Of a stretch of 62,393 bases of DNA, positions 34,389 to 42,980 are shown one piece after another (within the stretch, counting starts at the first letter, position 1; each line of letters starts with the position of its first letter). This DNA is from JAEUOS01 sp031423955 (GTDB taxonomy: Bacteria > Pseudomonadota > Gammaproteobacteria > Burkholderiales > JAEUOS01): NCBI GenBank assembly GCA_031423955.1, contig JANPGJ010000681.1, positions 1-62,393 on the forward strand, given 5' to 3'. The position numbers were made by a program, and so were the translations under genes. The notes under the pieces were generated by a model, which was given only the letters and a program-made list of their open reading frames with translations, was not told the DNA's origin and ran no database searches.

Positions 34389-35708
34389 TCAGGGTGCGGT
34401 GAGGTTGGGCAACCAGGTGATCATGCCCGGGAACAGCACATAGAGCCCGAGGGAAAGGAAATCGAGCAGGATGAATGGCGTGACCCCGGCGAAGGCCTGG
34501 CCCAGGGTCACCGGTATCGGCGACGAGCTTTTGACCACGAATACGTTCAATCCCACCGGCGGGGTGAGCACCCCGATCTCGGCCAGCTTGACAGCGACGA
34601 CGCCCAGCCAGATCGGATCGAATCCGGCTTGCATCATCACCGGGAACATGATCGGCAAGGTCATCACCATGATGGCGATCGGTTCGATGAAACATCCAAG
34701 GATGGTGAAGAGCACCACAAACCCCAGCAGGTAGGTGTACTTGCCCACACCCAGGCCGATCATTGCCGCCGAAATCGTGGTCACCAGCCCCGAGTAGGTC
34801 AGAAAGCGCGCGAACAGCATGCCCCCCACCACGATGATGAAAATCACCGAGGTCGTGACCGCAGCCTCCTTGAGCACTTCAACCAGGGAGCCCAGGCCCA
34901 GGCGCCGTTTCGACAGGGCGATGACGAACGCGCCAAACGCCCCGACCGCGCCGGCATAGGTGGCCGGGAAGTAGCCGCCGTAAATGCCGCCCACCACCAG
35001 CACGAACAGGATCATGATGCCCCAGACGCCCTGCAGCGACTGCCATCTTTCCGCCCAGCTGAACTTGAGGTTGGCCAGCGGCGCCAGGTCGGGGCGCACG
35101 CGCGCCAGGATGTAGATGCCGCCGCAGTAGATGAACGCGGTGAGGATGCCCGGCACAATGCCGGCGATCAGGAGTTTGCCGATCGACTGCTCGGTGATCA
35201 CCGCGTAGATCACCATCAGGATGCTGGGAGGAATCAGTGCGGCCAGGGTGCCGGCGGCGGCGATGCAGCCGGCGTTGAGCCGGACGTCATAGCCGAAGCG
35301 CGCCATTTCCGGCATCGCCATTTTGGTGAACACGGCGGCGTTGACGATGGTGGAGCCGGACGCGGCACCGAAGGCGGCCGAAGACATCACGGTGGCCATC
35401 GCCAGCCCGCCGCGCAAACCGCCGATCCATACGTAGGCCATCCTGAACAGCTCGGTGGTAATGCCCGACACCGTGGCAAACGAGCCCATCAGGATGAAAA
35501 GAGGAATGACCGCCAGCGAAAACGAGTTGATGGTGCCGAATGGCACGGCGGCGATTTGTGCAAAGGCGGCGTCAGGCCCGACCGACAGGTAAATGCCGAT
35601 GAACCCGGCCAGACCCAGGGCCACACCGATATGGGCGCCGAGCGCCATCCAGACCAGGAGCAGGGAGATCACGATGAGGCCGGTGGTCTCGGGCGAAAGC
35701 AAGGGCAT
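34389..35708 (-). CDS. dctM: TRAP transporter large permease
   Basis: A 439-residue DctM-type membrane protein with about 12 helices. Recognisable blocks are LGLAGFIGIYLSVGP, IPLFILMGSFATVSGITTEL, AASGSTIVNAAVFTKMAMPE, AAGTLAALIPPSILMVIYAV and LGCFIEPIAIMVMTLPIMFP. It carries the Na+-driven transport of the TRAP system together with the small permease. It starts 18 bp after the small permease stop, in one operon with the binding protein. Confidence 0.92.
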   Translation of the reverse strand: MPLLSPETTGLIVISLLLVWMALGAHIGVALGLAGFIGIYLSVGPDAAFAQIAAVPFGTINSFSLAVIPLFILMGSFATVSGITTELFRMAYVWIGGLRGGLAMATVMSSAAFGAASGSTIVNAAVFTKMAMPEMARFGYDVRLNAGCIAAAGTLAALIPPSILMVIYAVITEQSIGKLLIAGIVPGILTAFIYCGGIYILARVRPDLAPLANLKFSWAERWQSLQGVWGIMILFVLVVGGIYGGYFPATYAGAVGAFGAFVIALSKRRLGLGSLVEVLKEAAVTTSVIFIIVVGGMLFARFLTYSGLVTTISAAMIGLGVGKYTYLLGFVVLFTILGCFIEPIAIMVMTLPIMFPVMMQAGFDPIWLGVVAVKLAEIGVLTPPVGLNVFVVKSSSPIPVTLGQAFAGVTPFILLDFLSLGLYVLFPGMITWLPNLTAP

Positions 35709-35725
35709 CGGAGGTCCTGGTTGGA

Positions 35726-36253
35726 TTACTGGAAGTTGTGCAGGGAAGCGGCGGCAGCGACGTCACCACGGATCATGCGGCCGACATCGGCCGCCACATC
35801 AATCAACAACTGCAGCAGCAGCAATACCGTGCCGGCAACCAGCAGCGCGCGGGCGGGAAACAGCGGGAAGCGAATGGTCCCCATGGTCGCTTCGCTGATT
35901 TGCAGGCTGTAGATCGCCTCCTGCGCGCCTTGCCACGCGATCAGGCCGAAAAACGCGATCGCCACCAGATGGGTGACGATGTCCATGAAGGCCTTGGTCC
36001 GCGGGCCGCGCTCGGTATAGAAAATCTCCACCCGGATGTGGCCGCGCAGGCGCTGCGTGTAGGCCAGCGCGCCAAACACGATCAGCACCATGGTGCTCTC
36101 GGTGACCTCCAGCGTGCCGGGCACCGGCCAGCCGAAGAATTTGGTGCCCACCACGTCGGCAAAGCCGAGCAGCATCGAGGTGATCATGCCGAGCGCTCCC
36201 ATCAGGAGCAGGCCAAGCGCCAGTTTCTCCATCCACGCACTTAGTTTGTTCAT
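35726..36253 (-). CDS. dctQ: TRAP transporter small permease
   Basis: A 175-residue DctQ-type protein with four helices: ALGLLLMGALGMITSMLLGF, TMVLIVFGALAYTQRLRG, VAIAFFGLIAWQGAQEAI and RALLVAGTVLLLLQLLID. The pattern RGHIRVEIFYTERGPR between helices 2 and 3 is family typical. ATG 36253 (MNKLSAWMEKL) fits; the frame extends 13 codons upstream. It is separated from the binding-protein gene by 203 bp with two hairpins. Confidence 0.88.
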   Translation of the reverse strand: MNKLSAWMEKLALGLLLMGALGMITSMLLGFADVVGTKFFGWPVPGTLEVTESTMVLIVFGALAYTQRLRGHIRVEIFYTERGPRTKAFMDIVTHLVAIAFFGLIAWQGAQEAIYSLQISEATMGTIRFPLFPARALLVAGTVLLLLQLLIDVAADVGRMIRGDVAAAASLHNFQ

Positions 36254-36382
36254 GCTTTGAAGGCTCTGGAAAGGGGCCGCCTCGGCAACCACCGACCGTT
36301 CGGTTGGCGGTTGCGATCAAGTGGCCTGATGGGGATCTGAAAGTGCGGCGTTTGACTCTTGCGAACCAGCGGGAACACCAAC

Positions 36383-36438
36383 CACGAACGATTCGTGAAA
36401 GCTCTGCACAGGCTCGTGGTATGGCGCCTGTGCAGAGC
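36383..36438. repeat. Two hairpins between dctP and dctQ
   Basis: CACGAA-CGA-TTCGTG (36383-36397), followed by a strong stem GCTCTGCACAGGC (36401-36413)/GCCTGTGCAGAGC (36426-36438) with a 12-base loop. On the operon strand they lie just behind the binding-protein stop. No long T tract follows, so a partial terminator or mRNA-stabilising role is likelier than full termination. Confidence 0.7.
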
Positions 36439-36456
36439 GTTTCGCAATAGATGGCG

Positions 36457-37488
36457 CTATAGCCCGAGCAGCTGGCGCCAGCGCGCCGCCACTTTCTTCG
36501 GTGTATCTGCGTCATTGGTGGCGGCAGCGGTGGCCTTCTCCCAATCGCCCAGGAAATCGGGCGACGCGGCGCGCCATTTCTTGAGTTCATCGGCGGCGAT
36601 CGGGATGATGGTGCCGCCTTGCGCCTTGATATTGACCAGCGACTTGGCTTCGAAGTCGAGAATCCAGTTCATGTATTCGCGCTGGGTCGCGCGCGCCTCC
36701 TCCTGGAAGATTTTCTGGATGTCCGGCGGCAGGCGTGCCCAAGTGCGCTTGCTGATGGTGATGTTGTGGCCGGAAATCGCCATCACCGGGCCGCAATGCA
36801 TCTTCGCGACTTCGTTGAGTTTCAACGACTGGATATTGCCGGCATTGATGAACGAATAGTCGATGTTGCCGTTCTTGATGGCCTCATAGACCCCGACCGG
36901 CGGCACGGTGACCGGCACCGCGCCGATCGCGGTAAAGGCCTTGGGAATGTCGGCGCCGAAACTGCGCGATTTCTTGCCGCGCATGCCGGCAACAGTTGCG
37001 CAGTCCCTGTTGGTGCCGCTCAGAAAATACTCGCCCAGGGGCTGCTGGAACAGCCACACCACGCCAATGCGATCCATTTCCTGCTGGTAGGCCGGAAATT
37101 CGGCGACTACCGTCTCGAGCAGGTCGATCACCTGCTTGGTGGAGGTGAACAGCATCGGCGTCTGGAAGGCGCGCCAGTAGCGCAACTGATCCGGGTTGTA
37201 GCCCGGTGCGGTGGCGGTCATGTCGATCGCGCCGCGCGCGGTGAGCATCAGCAGTTCGGTGTCCTTGCCGAGGCCGCCGGCGAAGGTGATGTCGATCTTC
37301 ACCTGGCCGTTGGTGCGCTTTTCGATCTTGGCCGCGAAGTCCTTTTCCAGCTGCAGGAACGGGCCGTCCGGCAGGTAGTGGCCCCAGCGCAGCTGGAACT
37401 TTGGTTGTGCCATTGCTGCGCCGGCCATCGCCAGGCCCAGAACTCCCGCCATCGCGGACCGCAAGAAGGAAAACCGGCTTGAATGCAT
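36457..37488 (-). CDS. dctP: TRAP transporter substrate-binding protein
   Basis: A 343-residue periplasmic DctP-type receptor with a signal peptide to about residue 27 (GAAMA before QPKFQLRWG). Family features: LRWGHYLPDGPFLQLEKDFA, GGLGKDTELLMLTARGAIDM, GMRGKKSRSFGADIPKAFTA (equivalent of the Arg-containing carboxylate site) and VGVYEAIKNGNIDYSFINAG. ATG 37488 is chosen for the signal peptide. It should deliver a carboxylate to DctQM. The promoter and operator candidate lie just upstream. Confidence 0.9.
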   Translation of the reverse strand: MHSSRFSFLRSAMAGVLGLAMAGAAMAQPKFQLRWGHYLPDGPFLQLEKDFAAKIEKRTNGQVKIDITFAGGLGKDTELLMLTARGAIDMTATAPGYNPDQLRYWRAFQTPMLFTSTKQVIDLLETVVAEFPAYQQEMDRIGVVWLFQQPLGEYFLSGTNRDCATVAGMRGKKSRSFGADIPKAFTAIGAVPVTVPPVGVYEAIKNGNIDYSFINAGNIQSLKLNEVAKMHCGPVMAISGHNITISKRTWARLPPDIQKIFQEEARATQREYMNWILDFEAKSLVNIKAQGGTIIPIAADELKKWRAASPDFLGDWEKATAAATNDADTPKKVAARWRQLLGL

Positions 37489-37521
37489 CAAAAGCTCCTG
37501 GGGATCATGGTTGGGATGGTG

Positions 37522-37557
37522 ACAATCGATTGTTTGTTGAATCGGTTTCTTTGTCAA
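37522..37557 (-). promoter_or_regulatory. Promoter and operator candidate of the TRAP operon
   Basis: On the minus strand TTGACA (37557-37552), 17-bp spacer, AACAAT (37534-37529). A perfect 12-bp palindrome ACAATCGATTGT (37522-37533) covers the -10 box. It lies between the GntR gene and dctP, 34 bp before the dctP start, so binding of that regulator would block the promoter. Confidence 0.6.
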
Positions 37558-37649
37558 GGCAATCAGCGTGGCCGGTTCGCCGTCGCGCGGGTTCGATTTC
37601 GGCCCCTTGCATTGGCTGCAAACAAGCACGGCCCGTGCCCGCGCTGTCG

Positions 37650-38339
37650 TCAGCGATTGTCTGCCCCGGGTTCAAGCTGCTCCAGCACTTTCAGCCGGAA
37701 GCCGAGGATATGGTTTTCCATCGCAGTGCGGGCACGACTGGCGGCGCCGCGTTCGACCGCCAGGATGATCTCGGCATGTTCGGCAGTCGCTTCGTTCAGG
37801 TGGCGCGCGAATTCGTTGCTCTGGCTGATCAGGAAGTCCGACATCGCCCACTGGGTGACCAGGCGCTGGTGCAGCGCCGGCGAGCGGCCGATCTGGTGAA
37901 TGGCGGCGTGGAACTCGCGGTTCAACAGCCGATAGCGTTCGCCGCTGGCGGGATCGCGGCGCGGCAGCCTGGCGATTTGCGCGTTGATTGCCGCCAGGCG
38001 GTCGCTGTCGCCGGGCTGGCGACGCTTGGCGGCAAACTCGGCCATTACCCCTTCCATGCGGCTGAACATCACGAAGAAATCCGCGATTTCGCCTGGCTCC
38101 GGGGCGATCACCTCGCAACCGACCTGCGCGGTGATGCGCACGAAGCCGTGCGAACACAATTCCTTCAAGGCCGACATGATCGGGTGCTTGGAGGCGCCGG
38201 TCTCGAGTGCGATCTGCCTGACTTGCAGCGGCTGGCCGAAGCGATAGGCGCCGCTGGCGAAGCGCGCCAGCAATGTGTCGTACACCGAATCCTGCTTGCG
38301 GGACGGCGCTGCGGTTCGGCGCGGGAGGCTGATGGTCAT
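37650..38339 (-). CDS. GntR-family regulator (FCD type)
   Basis: A 229-residue repressor. The winged helix (about residues 15-80) contains FGQPLQVRQIALETGASKHP and SALKELCSHGFVRITAQVG. The C-terminal FCD domain has the metal/effector His residues in NREFHAAIHQIG, AEHAEIILAVERG and MENHILGF. ATG 38339 is chosen as the start of the domain. It lies between the TRAP operon, which it precedes on the same strand, and the divergent flavin monooxygenase, so it probably controls both. Confidence 0.88.
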   Translation of the reverse strand: MTISLPRRTAAPSRKQDSVYDTLLARFASGAYRFGQPLQVRQIALETGASKHPIMSALKELCSHGFVRITAQVGCEVIAPEPGEIADFFVMFSRMEGVMAEFAAKRRQPGDSDRLAAINAQIARLPRRDPASGERYRLLNREFHAAIHQIGRSPALHQRLVTQWAMSDFLISQSNEFARHLNEATAEHAEIILAVERGAASRARTAMENHILGFRLKVLEQLEPGADNR

Positions 38340-38416
38340 GGCTGGCGTGGAAGTATAGGGGGCGTGGCGCCGGCGCCCGAACGCCGGGCTGCATTGCGTT
38401 GCGACATCGAAGCTGA

Positions 38417-38445
38417 TTGACGGAATGCTAGCATGCCAGTACATT
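38417..38445 (+). promoter_or_regulatory. Promoter of the flavin monooxygenase gene with palindrome in the spacer
   Basis: TTGACG (38417-38422), 17-bp spacer, TACATT (38440-38445). The spacer contains a perfect palindrome ATGCTAGCAT (38425-38434), a likely repressor site, about 40 bp before the ATG. It differs from the palindrome before dctP, so one regulator may not recognise both. Confidence 0.55.
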
Positions 38446-38486
38446 GCAAGCCACTCCTTTGCAACCCGATTCAACGAGGCTATGCC

Positions 38487-39983
38487 ATGGGCATCAGGAC
38501 AGGCGCGCAGTATCTGGCGGGGCTGAAATCAAGGCCGCGCGATGTGTGGATCCGCGGCCGGCGGGTGGAAGATGTCACCACCCATCCGGCGTTCGCCAAA
38601 CCGGCGGCGCACATCGCCAGCCTGTACGACATGCAGCACGACCCGCAATACCGCGATGTGCTCACCTATGCCAGCCCGAACACCGGCAACCGGGTCGGCA
38701 CCGCCTTCATGATGTCGAAGACGGTCGATGATCTGGTCAAGCGCCGCCGCGCCTTCCAGATCTGGGCCGAGAGTTCCTTCGGTCTGCTCGGCCGCTCGCC
38801 CGACTTCCTGAACACCACCGTGATGGCATTCGCCGAATCGCCGGCCGTATTCGAGGAAATGGGACCGCGCTTCGGGCAGAACATCCGCAACTACTACGAA
38901 TACATCCGCGAGAACGACATTTTCCTGACCCACGCGCTGATCACCCCGCAAACCGATCGCTCGAAGGGCTCGAAGGACCAGGCCGACGCGTATATGCACA
39001 TGGGCGTGGTGCGCGAAACGCCGGAGGGGCTCATCATGCGCGGCGCGCGCATGCTGGCCACCCACGGCCCGATCGCCGATGAGGTGATCGTCTACCACCT
39101 GCCTGGCATCAAGGCCGGCGAGGAGGCCTATGCCACCGCGTTCGCGATTCCGGTCGACGCGCCCGGCGTGCGCATGATCTGCCGCGAACCGTTCGACGAG
39201 GGTACGCGCGCCGCCTTCGACCATCCGCTGGCCACCCATTTCGAGGAGCCTGATGCGCTGTTGATTTTCGATGACGTGCTGGTGCCCTGGGATCGCGTGT
39301 TCCTGCACGGCAATGTCGATCTCGCCAACCGCATGTATACCGAGACGGCGCTGCGCAACCATACCGGGCACCAGACCGGCGCGCGCGCGATCGCCAAGAT
39401 GCAACTGGCGGTCGGGGTGGCGATGAAGGTGGCCGAAACGGTCAAGGCCAACGGGTTCCTGCATGTGCAGGAAATGCTGGGCGAGGCGATTGGCTATATC
39501 GAACTGGCCAAGAGCTGCGTGGTTCGCTCCGAGGTCGAGTTCGAGCCCACCGCCGTCGGCACCATCCGCGCCGGCTTCACCCCCTTGCAAACACTGCGCG
39601 GCCTGATGTCCAAGGCCTATCCGCGGATCATCGAAATCCTGCAGACCGTCGGTGCCGGTGGCCTCTTGATGATGCCGACCGCGGCCGACTTCGCAAGCGA
39701 GGTTGGTGATGACGTGCGGCGCTACTATCGTGGCGCGGGGGAGATCAGCGCCGAGGACCGGGTCAGGATATTCAAGCTGGCGTGGGACCTGGCCGGCGAC
39801 TCGTTCGGCATGCGCGCCATGCAGTACGAGCGCTATTACGCCGGGGACCCGTTTCGCCTGGTGGCCAGCAACTACACCAGCTATGCCTACAAACATGAAT
39901 GCGACAAACTGGTGGCCAACGCGCTGGCATTGGCGGGAACGCCGGGGACAGCGGTGGCCAAGGCGGCGATTCATCGAGCCTGA
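38487..39983 (+). CDS. HpaB-type flavin-dependent monooxygenase
   Basis: A 498-residue protein of the 4-hydroxyphenylacetate 3-hydroxylase family. It starts MGIRTGAQYLAGLKSRPRDV, has the substrate/FAD regions YASPNTGNRVGTAFMM, THALITPQTDRSKG and ATHFEEPDALLIFDDVLVPW, and ends in the four-helix part (LRGLMSKAYPRIIEILQTVG). It would hydroxylate a phenol to a catechol using FADH2. The flavin reductase HpaC that supplies FADH2 is not in the neighbourhood. The next gene is a ring-cleaving dioxygenase. Confidence 0.88.
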   Translation: MGIRTGAQYLAGLKSRPRDVWIRGRRVEDVTTHPAFAKPAAHIASLYDMQHDPQYRDVLTYASPNTGNRVGTAFMMSKTVDDLVKRRRAFQIWAESSFGLLGRSPDFLNTTVMAFAESPAVFEEMGPRFGQNIRNYYEYIRENDIFLTHALITPQTDRSKGSKDQADAYMHMGVVRETPEGLIMRGARMLATHGPIADEVIVYHLPGIKAGEEAYATAFAIPVDAPGVRMICREPFDEGTRAAFDHPLATHFEEPDALLIFDDVLVPWDRVFLHGNVDLANRMYTETALRNHTGHQTGARAIAKMQLAVGVAMKVAETVKANGFLHVQEMLGEAIGYIELAKSCVVRSEVEFEPTAVGTIRAGFTPLQTLRGLMSKAYPRIIEILQTVGAGGLLMMPTAADFASEVGDDVRRYYRGAGEISAEDRVRIFKLAWDLAGDSFGMRAMQYERYYAGDPFRLVASNYTSYAYKHECDKLVANALALAGTPGTAVAKAAIHRA

Positions 39984-40018
39984 TTGTATTTCCGGCTTGG
40001 CACCGCGTTTCCCATCCC

Positions 40019-40048
40019 GGTCATTCCCGCGCAGGCGGGAAACCAGCG
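40019..40048. repeat. Dispersed-type palindrome (TTCCCGC-GCAG-GCGGGAA)
   Basis: GGTCATTCCCGCGCAGGCGG followed by GAAACCAGCG. The TTCCCGC/GCGGGAA stem (40024-40030 and 40035-40041) with the flanking TCAT and CCAG is the common intergenic palindrome seen scattered in many proteobacterial genomes. It lies between the flavin monooxygenase and dioxygenase genes and could act as a weak terminator or mRNA boundary. Confidence 0.6.
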
Positions 40049-40167
40049 AGTTGCCCGCGCTACCGGCCCGACCCCCGGCTTCGCGATGGCCTGGAGCCTG
40101 CGAACAGGTCGATCCCCTGATAGTGCGTTACGCTTGATCCGATGGTGAACCCAGGAGACCAGAAACC

Positions 40168-41106
40168 ATGAACAAACGCGCCGTTCTCGGCCTGTCACAC
40201 ACCCCCCTCCTGGGGCTTAACCCGCTACCGGCTGAAGTCGACGCCGACCTGCACGGCGCGCTAAACGAAGCTGCACGCCTTGTTCAGGCCTTCGCCCCTG
40301 AACTGGTGGTGCTGTTCGCCCCGGATCATTTCAACGGCTTCTTCCACGACCTGATGCCGGCGATCTGCATCGGCACCGAGGCCTCGGCGATCGGCGACTA
40401 CGGCACGCCGGCCGGGCCGGTCAATGTCGCCGGCGACGACGCGCTGGCCCTGGCGCGCGGCTTGATCGGCGCCGGCTTCGACCCGGCGGTGTCGCGCCGG
40501 ATGGTGGTCGACCACGGCGTGGCGCAGCCCTTGCAACTGATGTTCGGCAGCCTCGCCTCGCCACCGGTGCTGCCGATCTTTCTCAACGCCGCCGCGCCGC
40601 CGGCGATTCCGACGGTCGGCCGCGCTATCGCGCTCGGGCGTGCGGTCGGCAGCCACTTTGCCGGCGACCCGCGGCGCATCCTGTACATCGGCTCCGGCGG
40701 CCTGTCGCATGACCCGCCGATCCCCACCCTCGACAACCCCGATCCTGCGATGCGCGAACGGATCATCGTGCGCCAGACAGCTACCCCAGAACAACGGGCA
40801 CAACGTCAGGCCCGTGTGCTGCAGGCCGGGCGCGACATGGGTGCCGGGCGTTCCGATCGCCGGCCGCTCAATGCGGATTGGGACCAGCGCGTGATGGGCT
40901 TGCTGGAAAACGGCGACTGGGCCGCCATCGCGACGATTGGCGAGGACGAGATCGTGCGCGAAGGCGGTGGCTCGGCGCATGAGACCAAAAGCTGGATCGC
41001 GGCGTTTGCCGCGGCGGGTGGCCAGACCTTGAGCACACAGCAGCGCTGGTATCGGGCGATTCCCGACCTGATCGCCGGTTTTGGTGTCATGCTGCGCGTC
41101 GGCTGA
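40168..41106 (+). CDS. mhpB: 2,3-dihydroxyphenylpropionate 1,2-dioxygenase-type extradiol dioxygenase
   Basis: A 312-residue LigB-superfamily ring-cleaving enzyme very similar in pattern to MhpB. The Fe(II) ligands are in LGLSHTPLLGL (His11) and LFAPDHFNGFFHDLMPAICI, the catalytic His in MVVDHGVAQPLQLMFG, and the C-terminal ligand region in YIGSGGLSHDPPIP. It would open a 3-substituted catechol next to a hydroxyl. The hydrolase, hydratase and aldolase of the classical mhp pathway (MhpC, MhpD, MhpE) are missing here. An AGGAGACC site precedes ATG 40168. Confidence 0.88.
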   Translation: MNKRAVLGLSHTPLLGLNPLPAEVDADLHGALNEAARLVQAFAPELVVLFAPDHFNGFFHDLMPAICIGTEASAIGDYGTPAGPVNVAGDDALALARGLIGAGFDPAVSRRMVVDHGVAQPLQLMFGSLASPPVLPIFLNAAAPPAIPTVGRAIALGRAVGSHFAGDPRRILYIGSGGLSHDPPIPTLDNPDPAMRERIIVRQTATPEQRAQRQARVLQAGRDMGAGRSDRRPLNADWDQRVMGLLENGDWAAIATIGEDEIVREGGGSAHETKSWIAAFAAAGGQTLSTQQRWYRAIPDLIAGFGVMLRVG

Positions 41107-41157
41107 CGCGCCAAGGCCCGGATTTCATTCGCACCTTTAACCGACGGAAAACTCACA

Positions 41158-41895
41158 ATGCCTGCTGAACCAAGCCCTCTCGCCCGTGCCGAATTGGCGC
41201 CCGGGGGAACCCTGCGTGTCGCCCTCAACCTGGCGAACTTCCTGCTTGTCAAACGGGCGATAGCCGGCGGGGAACCCGGCGGGGTGGCCGCGGACCTGGC
41301 GCACGAGCTGGGCCGCAGGCTCGCTGTGCCGGTCAGCTTCGTGCCCTACGAAACCCCGGGCGAAATCGCGGCGGCGGCCGGCAGTGGCGGATGGAACGTT
41401 GCCTTCATCGGGGTTGAACCGGCGCGCGCGAATGTCATCGACTTTAGCGCCGCCTATGTCGAGATTGAATCGACCTACCTGGTGCCGGCCGGCTCGCCGC
41501 TTAACAGCATCGCCGATGTGGATCGCCCAGGCGTGCGCATTTCAGTGATGAACAAAAGCGCCTATGAGCTGTATCTGACGCGCACGCTCAAGCATGCCGA
41601 ACTGGTGCATGCGCCAACCATAGAAGCATCGTTCCAGCAGTTCGTCGATCAAAAGCTCGATGCGCTTTCGGGCCTGAAGCCGCGCCTGACAATGGACGCG
41701 CAAAGGCTGCCCGGCTCACGCATTCTGGAAGGCCGCTTCACGGCGGTGCAGCAGGGCGTCGGTACCCCGGTGGGCGGTCATGCCGGGGCGCAGTACCTGC
41801 GCGAGTTTGTCGAGGATATCAAGGCGCAAGGGCTGGTGGCCGCGGCGATCGAGCGCAACGGAGTGCGCGGGATATCGGTGGCGCCAGCCGCTTAG
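41158..41895 (+). CDS. Amino-acid-type solute-binding domain without signal peptide
   Basis: A 245-residue protein of the SBP_bac_3 fold: GGTLRVALNLANFLLVKRAI, GVAADLAHELGRRLAVPVSF, NVAFIGVEPARANVIDFSAA. No hydrophobic leader is present (the N-terminus is MPAEPSPLARAELAPGG), so it is probably cytoplasmic. It would bind a small molecule without transport, for example as a sensor or sequestering protein. It lies 51 bp after the dioxygenase in the same direction. Confidence 0.78.
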   Translation: MPAEPSPLARAELAPGGTLRVALNLANFLLVKRAIAGGEPGGVAADLAHELGRRLAVPVSFVPYETPGEIAAAAGSGGWNVAFIGVEPARANVIDFSAAYVEIESTYLVPAGSPLNSIADVDRPGVRISVMNKSAYELYLTRTLKHAELVHAPTIEASFQQFVDQKLDALSGLKPRLTMDAQRLPGSRILEGRFTAVQQGVGTPVGGHAGAQYLREFVEDIKAQGLVAAAIERNGVRGISVAPAA

Positions 41896-41923
41896 GGTAG
41901 GTGGTGTTGGTCGCCCCGGCGCG

Positions 41924-42970
41924 CTACAGCGTTTCGTGCACCAGCGCGCCCAGTCCGGCTTGGTCGAGCAGCCGGGTGGCGGCCTTTTGGTCATCGGGCT
42001 TGAGGGCGGTGAATTCTTCACGCAACCACTTCAGGCATTTGCCTTGGTAGGGAAAGGCATTCTGCTCCCAGGCCTGGCCGTCGATGGTGGTGCGCACCAG
42101 ATCCGCCTTCGCCATCAGCGCACGCGCATTGGCCAGCATCACCGGCAGGTAGGTACGCGCTGCCTCGGCCAGGATGGCCGTCAGTGTCGGCGGCAGCGCA
42201 TCACGCGTAACCCATTGATCATCGGTTGGCGTCAGGCCTGAGAGGTCGTCGACCAGGCCCACCCAGGCGTAGACGCGCGGTGCGCGCGCCAGCGTGAGCG
42301 CCGCCGGCGTCGGATCGAAATGCGCCAGCTGGGTCATCTGGCCGTAAATGCCGAAGTCGCCCGCGCCGGGGCGCGCGCCCAGCAGAAAGGGCTGCACTTG
42401 CAGGTGGGCGCTGAAGGCATCGAGAAAGCGTTTGTAACTGTTCTCGATCACCGCCGCGGTAGCCGGACTGGAGCCGACATAGTGCAGGCGGTCGATCTGG
42501 CGGCGCGCGAACTGCGCCGAGGCGGCGCGGGCTTCGTCCTCGGCGCCGCTGATGTTGCGCCAGCGCGGCAGGATCTCGCCGGCTTTGTGGATGTCGTCGG
42601 CATAGTGCCAGCGGTAGTGGAACATCGGCTTGGTCAGCCATTCGTCGCCGTAGTCTTCGAGCACGCTGTCGATAAACGCGATCACCGGGTCATGCGGGCG
42701 CACATGGCGCCCGGGCATCCCGGCTTCGAAGCGGCGGATCAGGGGCGTTGAATCGGTGACCGCCTGCACCACGCCGTCGGCGTCGGGCAGGTAAAAGGTC
42801 GGGAGCAGTTCCACCTTCGGTTTGGGCAGCGCCGCCAAGCGCGGCGAGTTGCGGTACAGCAATTCATAGGGCAGGTGGCGGTAGCGCAGCACCGCCAGCA
42901 TCTTGCGGGTGTAGGGCGAACCGGGCACGCCCATCAGGAGCAGGGGCGATGTTGTGGTCGGTGGTTTCAT
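41924..42970 (-). CDS. Glutathione S-transferase-like protein
   Basis: A 348-residue protein with an N-terminal thioredoxin-like GST domain (LLLMGVPGSPYTRKMLAVLR) and an unusually long helical part (common GSTs are about 210 residues). DSTPLIRRFEAGMP follows the usual cis-Pro/Glu-Ser glutathione site, but its Ser is replaced by a Thr-Pro pattern. The long C-terminus (GARPGAGDFGIYGQMTQLAH) holds the N-capping motif. It shares a strand with the DsbA-like isomerase gene, 10 bp behind it, which points to glutathione-dependent ring-fission product handling. Confidence 0.8.
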   Translation of the reverse strand: MKPPTTTSPLLLMGVPGSPYTRKMLAVLRYRHLPYELLYRNSPRLAALPKPKVELLPTFYLPDADGVVQAVTDSTPLIRRFEAGMPGRHVRPHDPVIAFIDSVLEDYGDEWLTKPMFHYRWHYADDIHKAGEILPRWRNISGAEDEARAASAQFARRQIDRLHYVGSSPATAAVIENSYKRFLDAFSAHLQVQPFLLGARPGAGDFGIYGQMTQLAHFDPTPAALTLARAPRVYAWVGLVDDLSGLTPTDDQWVTRDALPPTLTAILAEAARTYLPVMLANARALMAKADLVRTTIDGQAWEQNAFPYQGKCLKWLREEFTALKPDDQKAATRLLDQAGLGALVHETL

Positions 42971-42980
42971 CTTGGGTTCC

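Noticed and set aside
32747..34402. Long plus-strand frame opposite the racemase-like and hydrolase genes
   Set aside because: Same reason: a shadow of real minus-strand genes with no recognisable domain.
34290..35912. Long open frame (about 540 codons) on the plus strand opposite dctM/dctQ
   Set aside because: It is antisense to clear TRAP permease genes. Its His/Gln/Arg-rich composition is typical of the complement of high-GC coding DNA, and no family or ribosome-binding site is visible.
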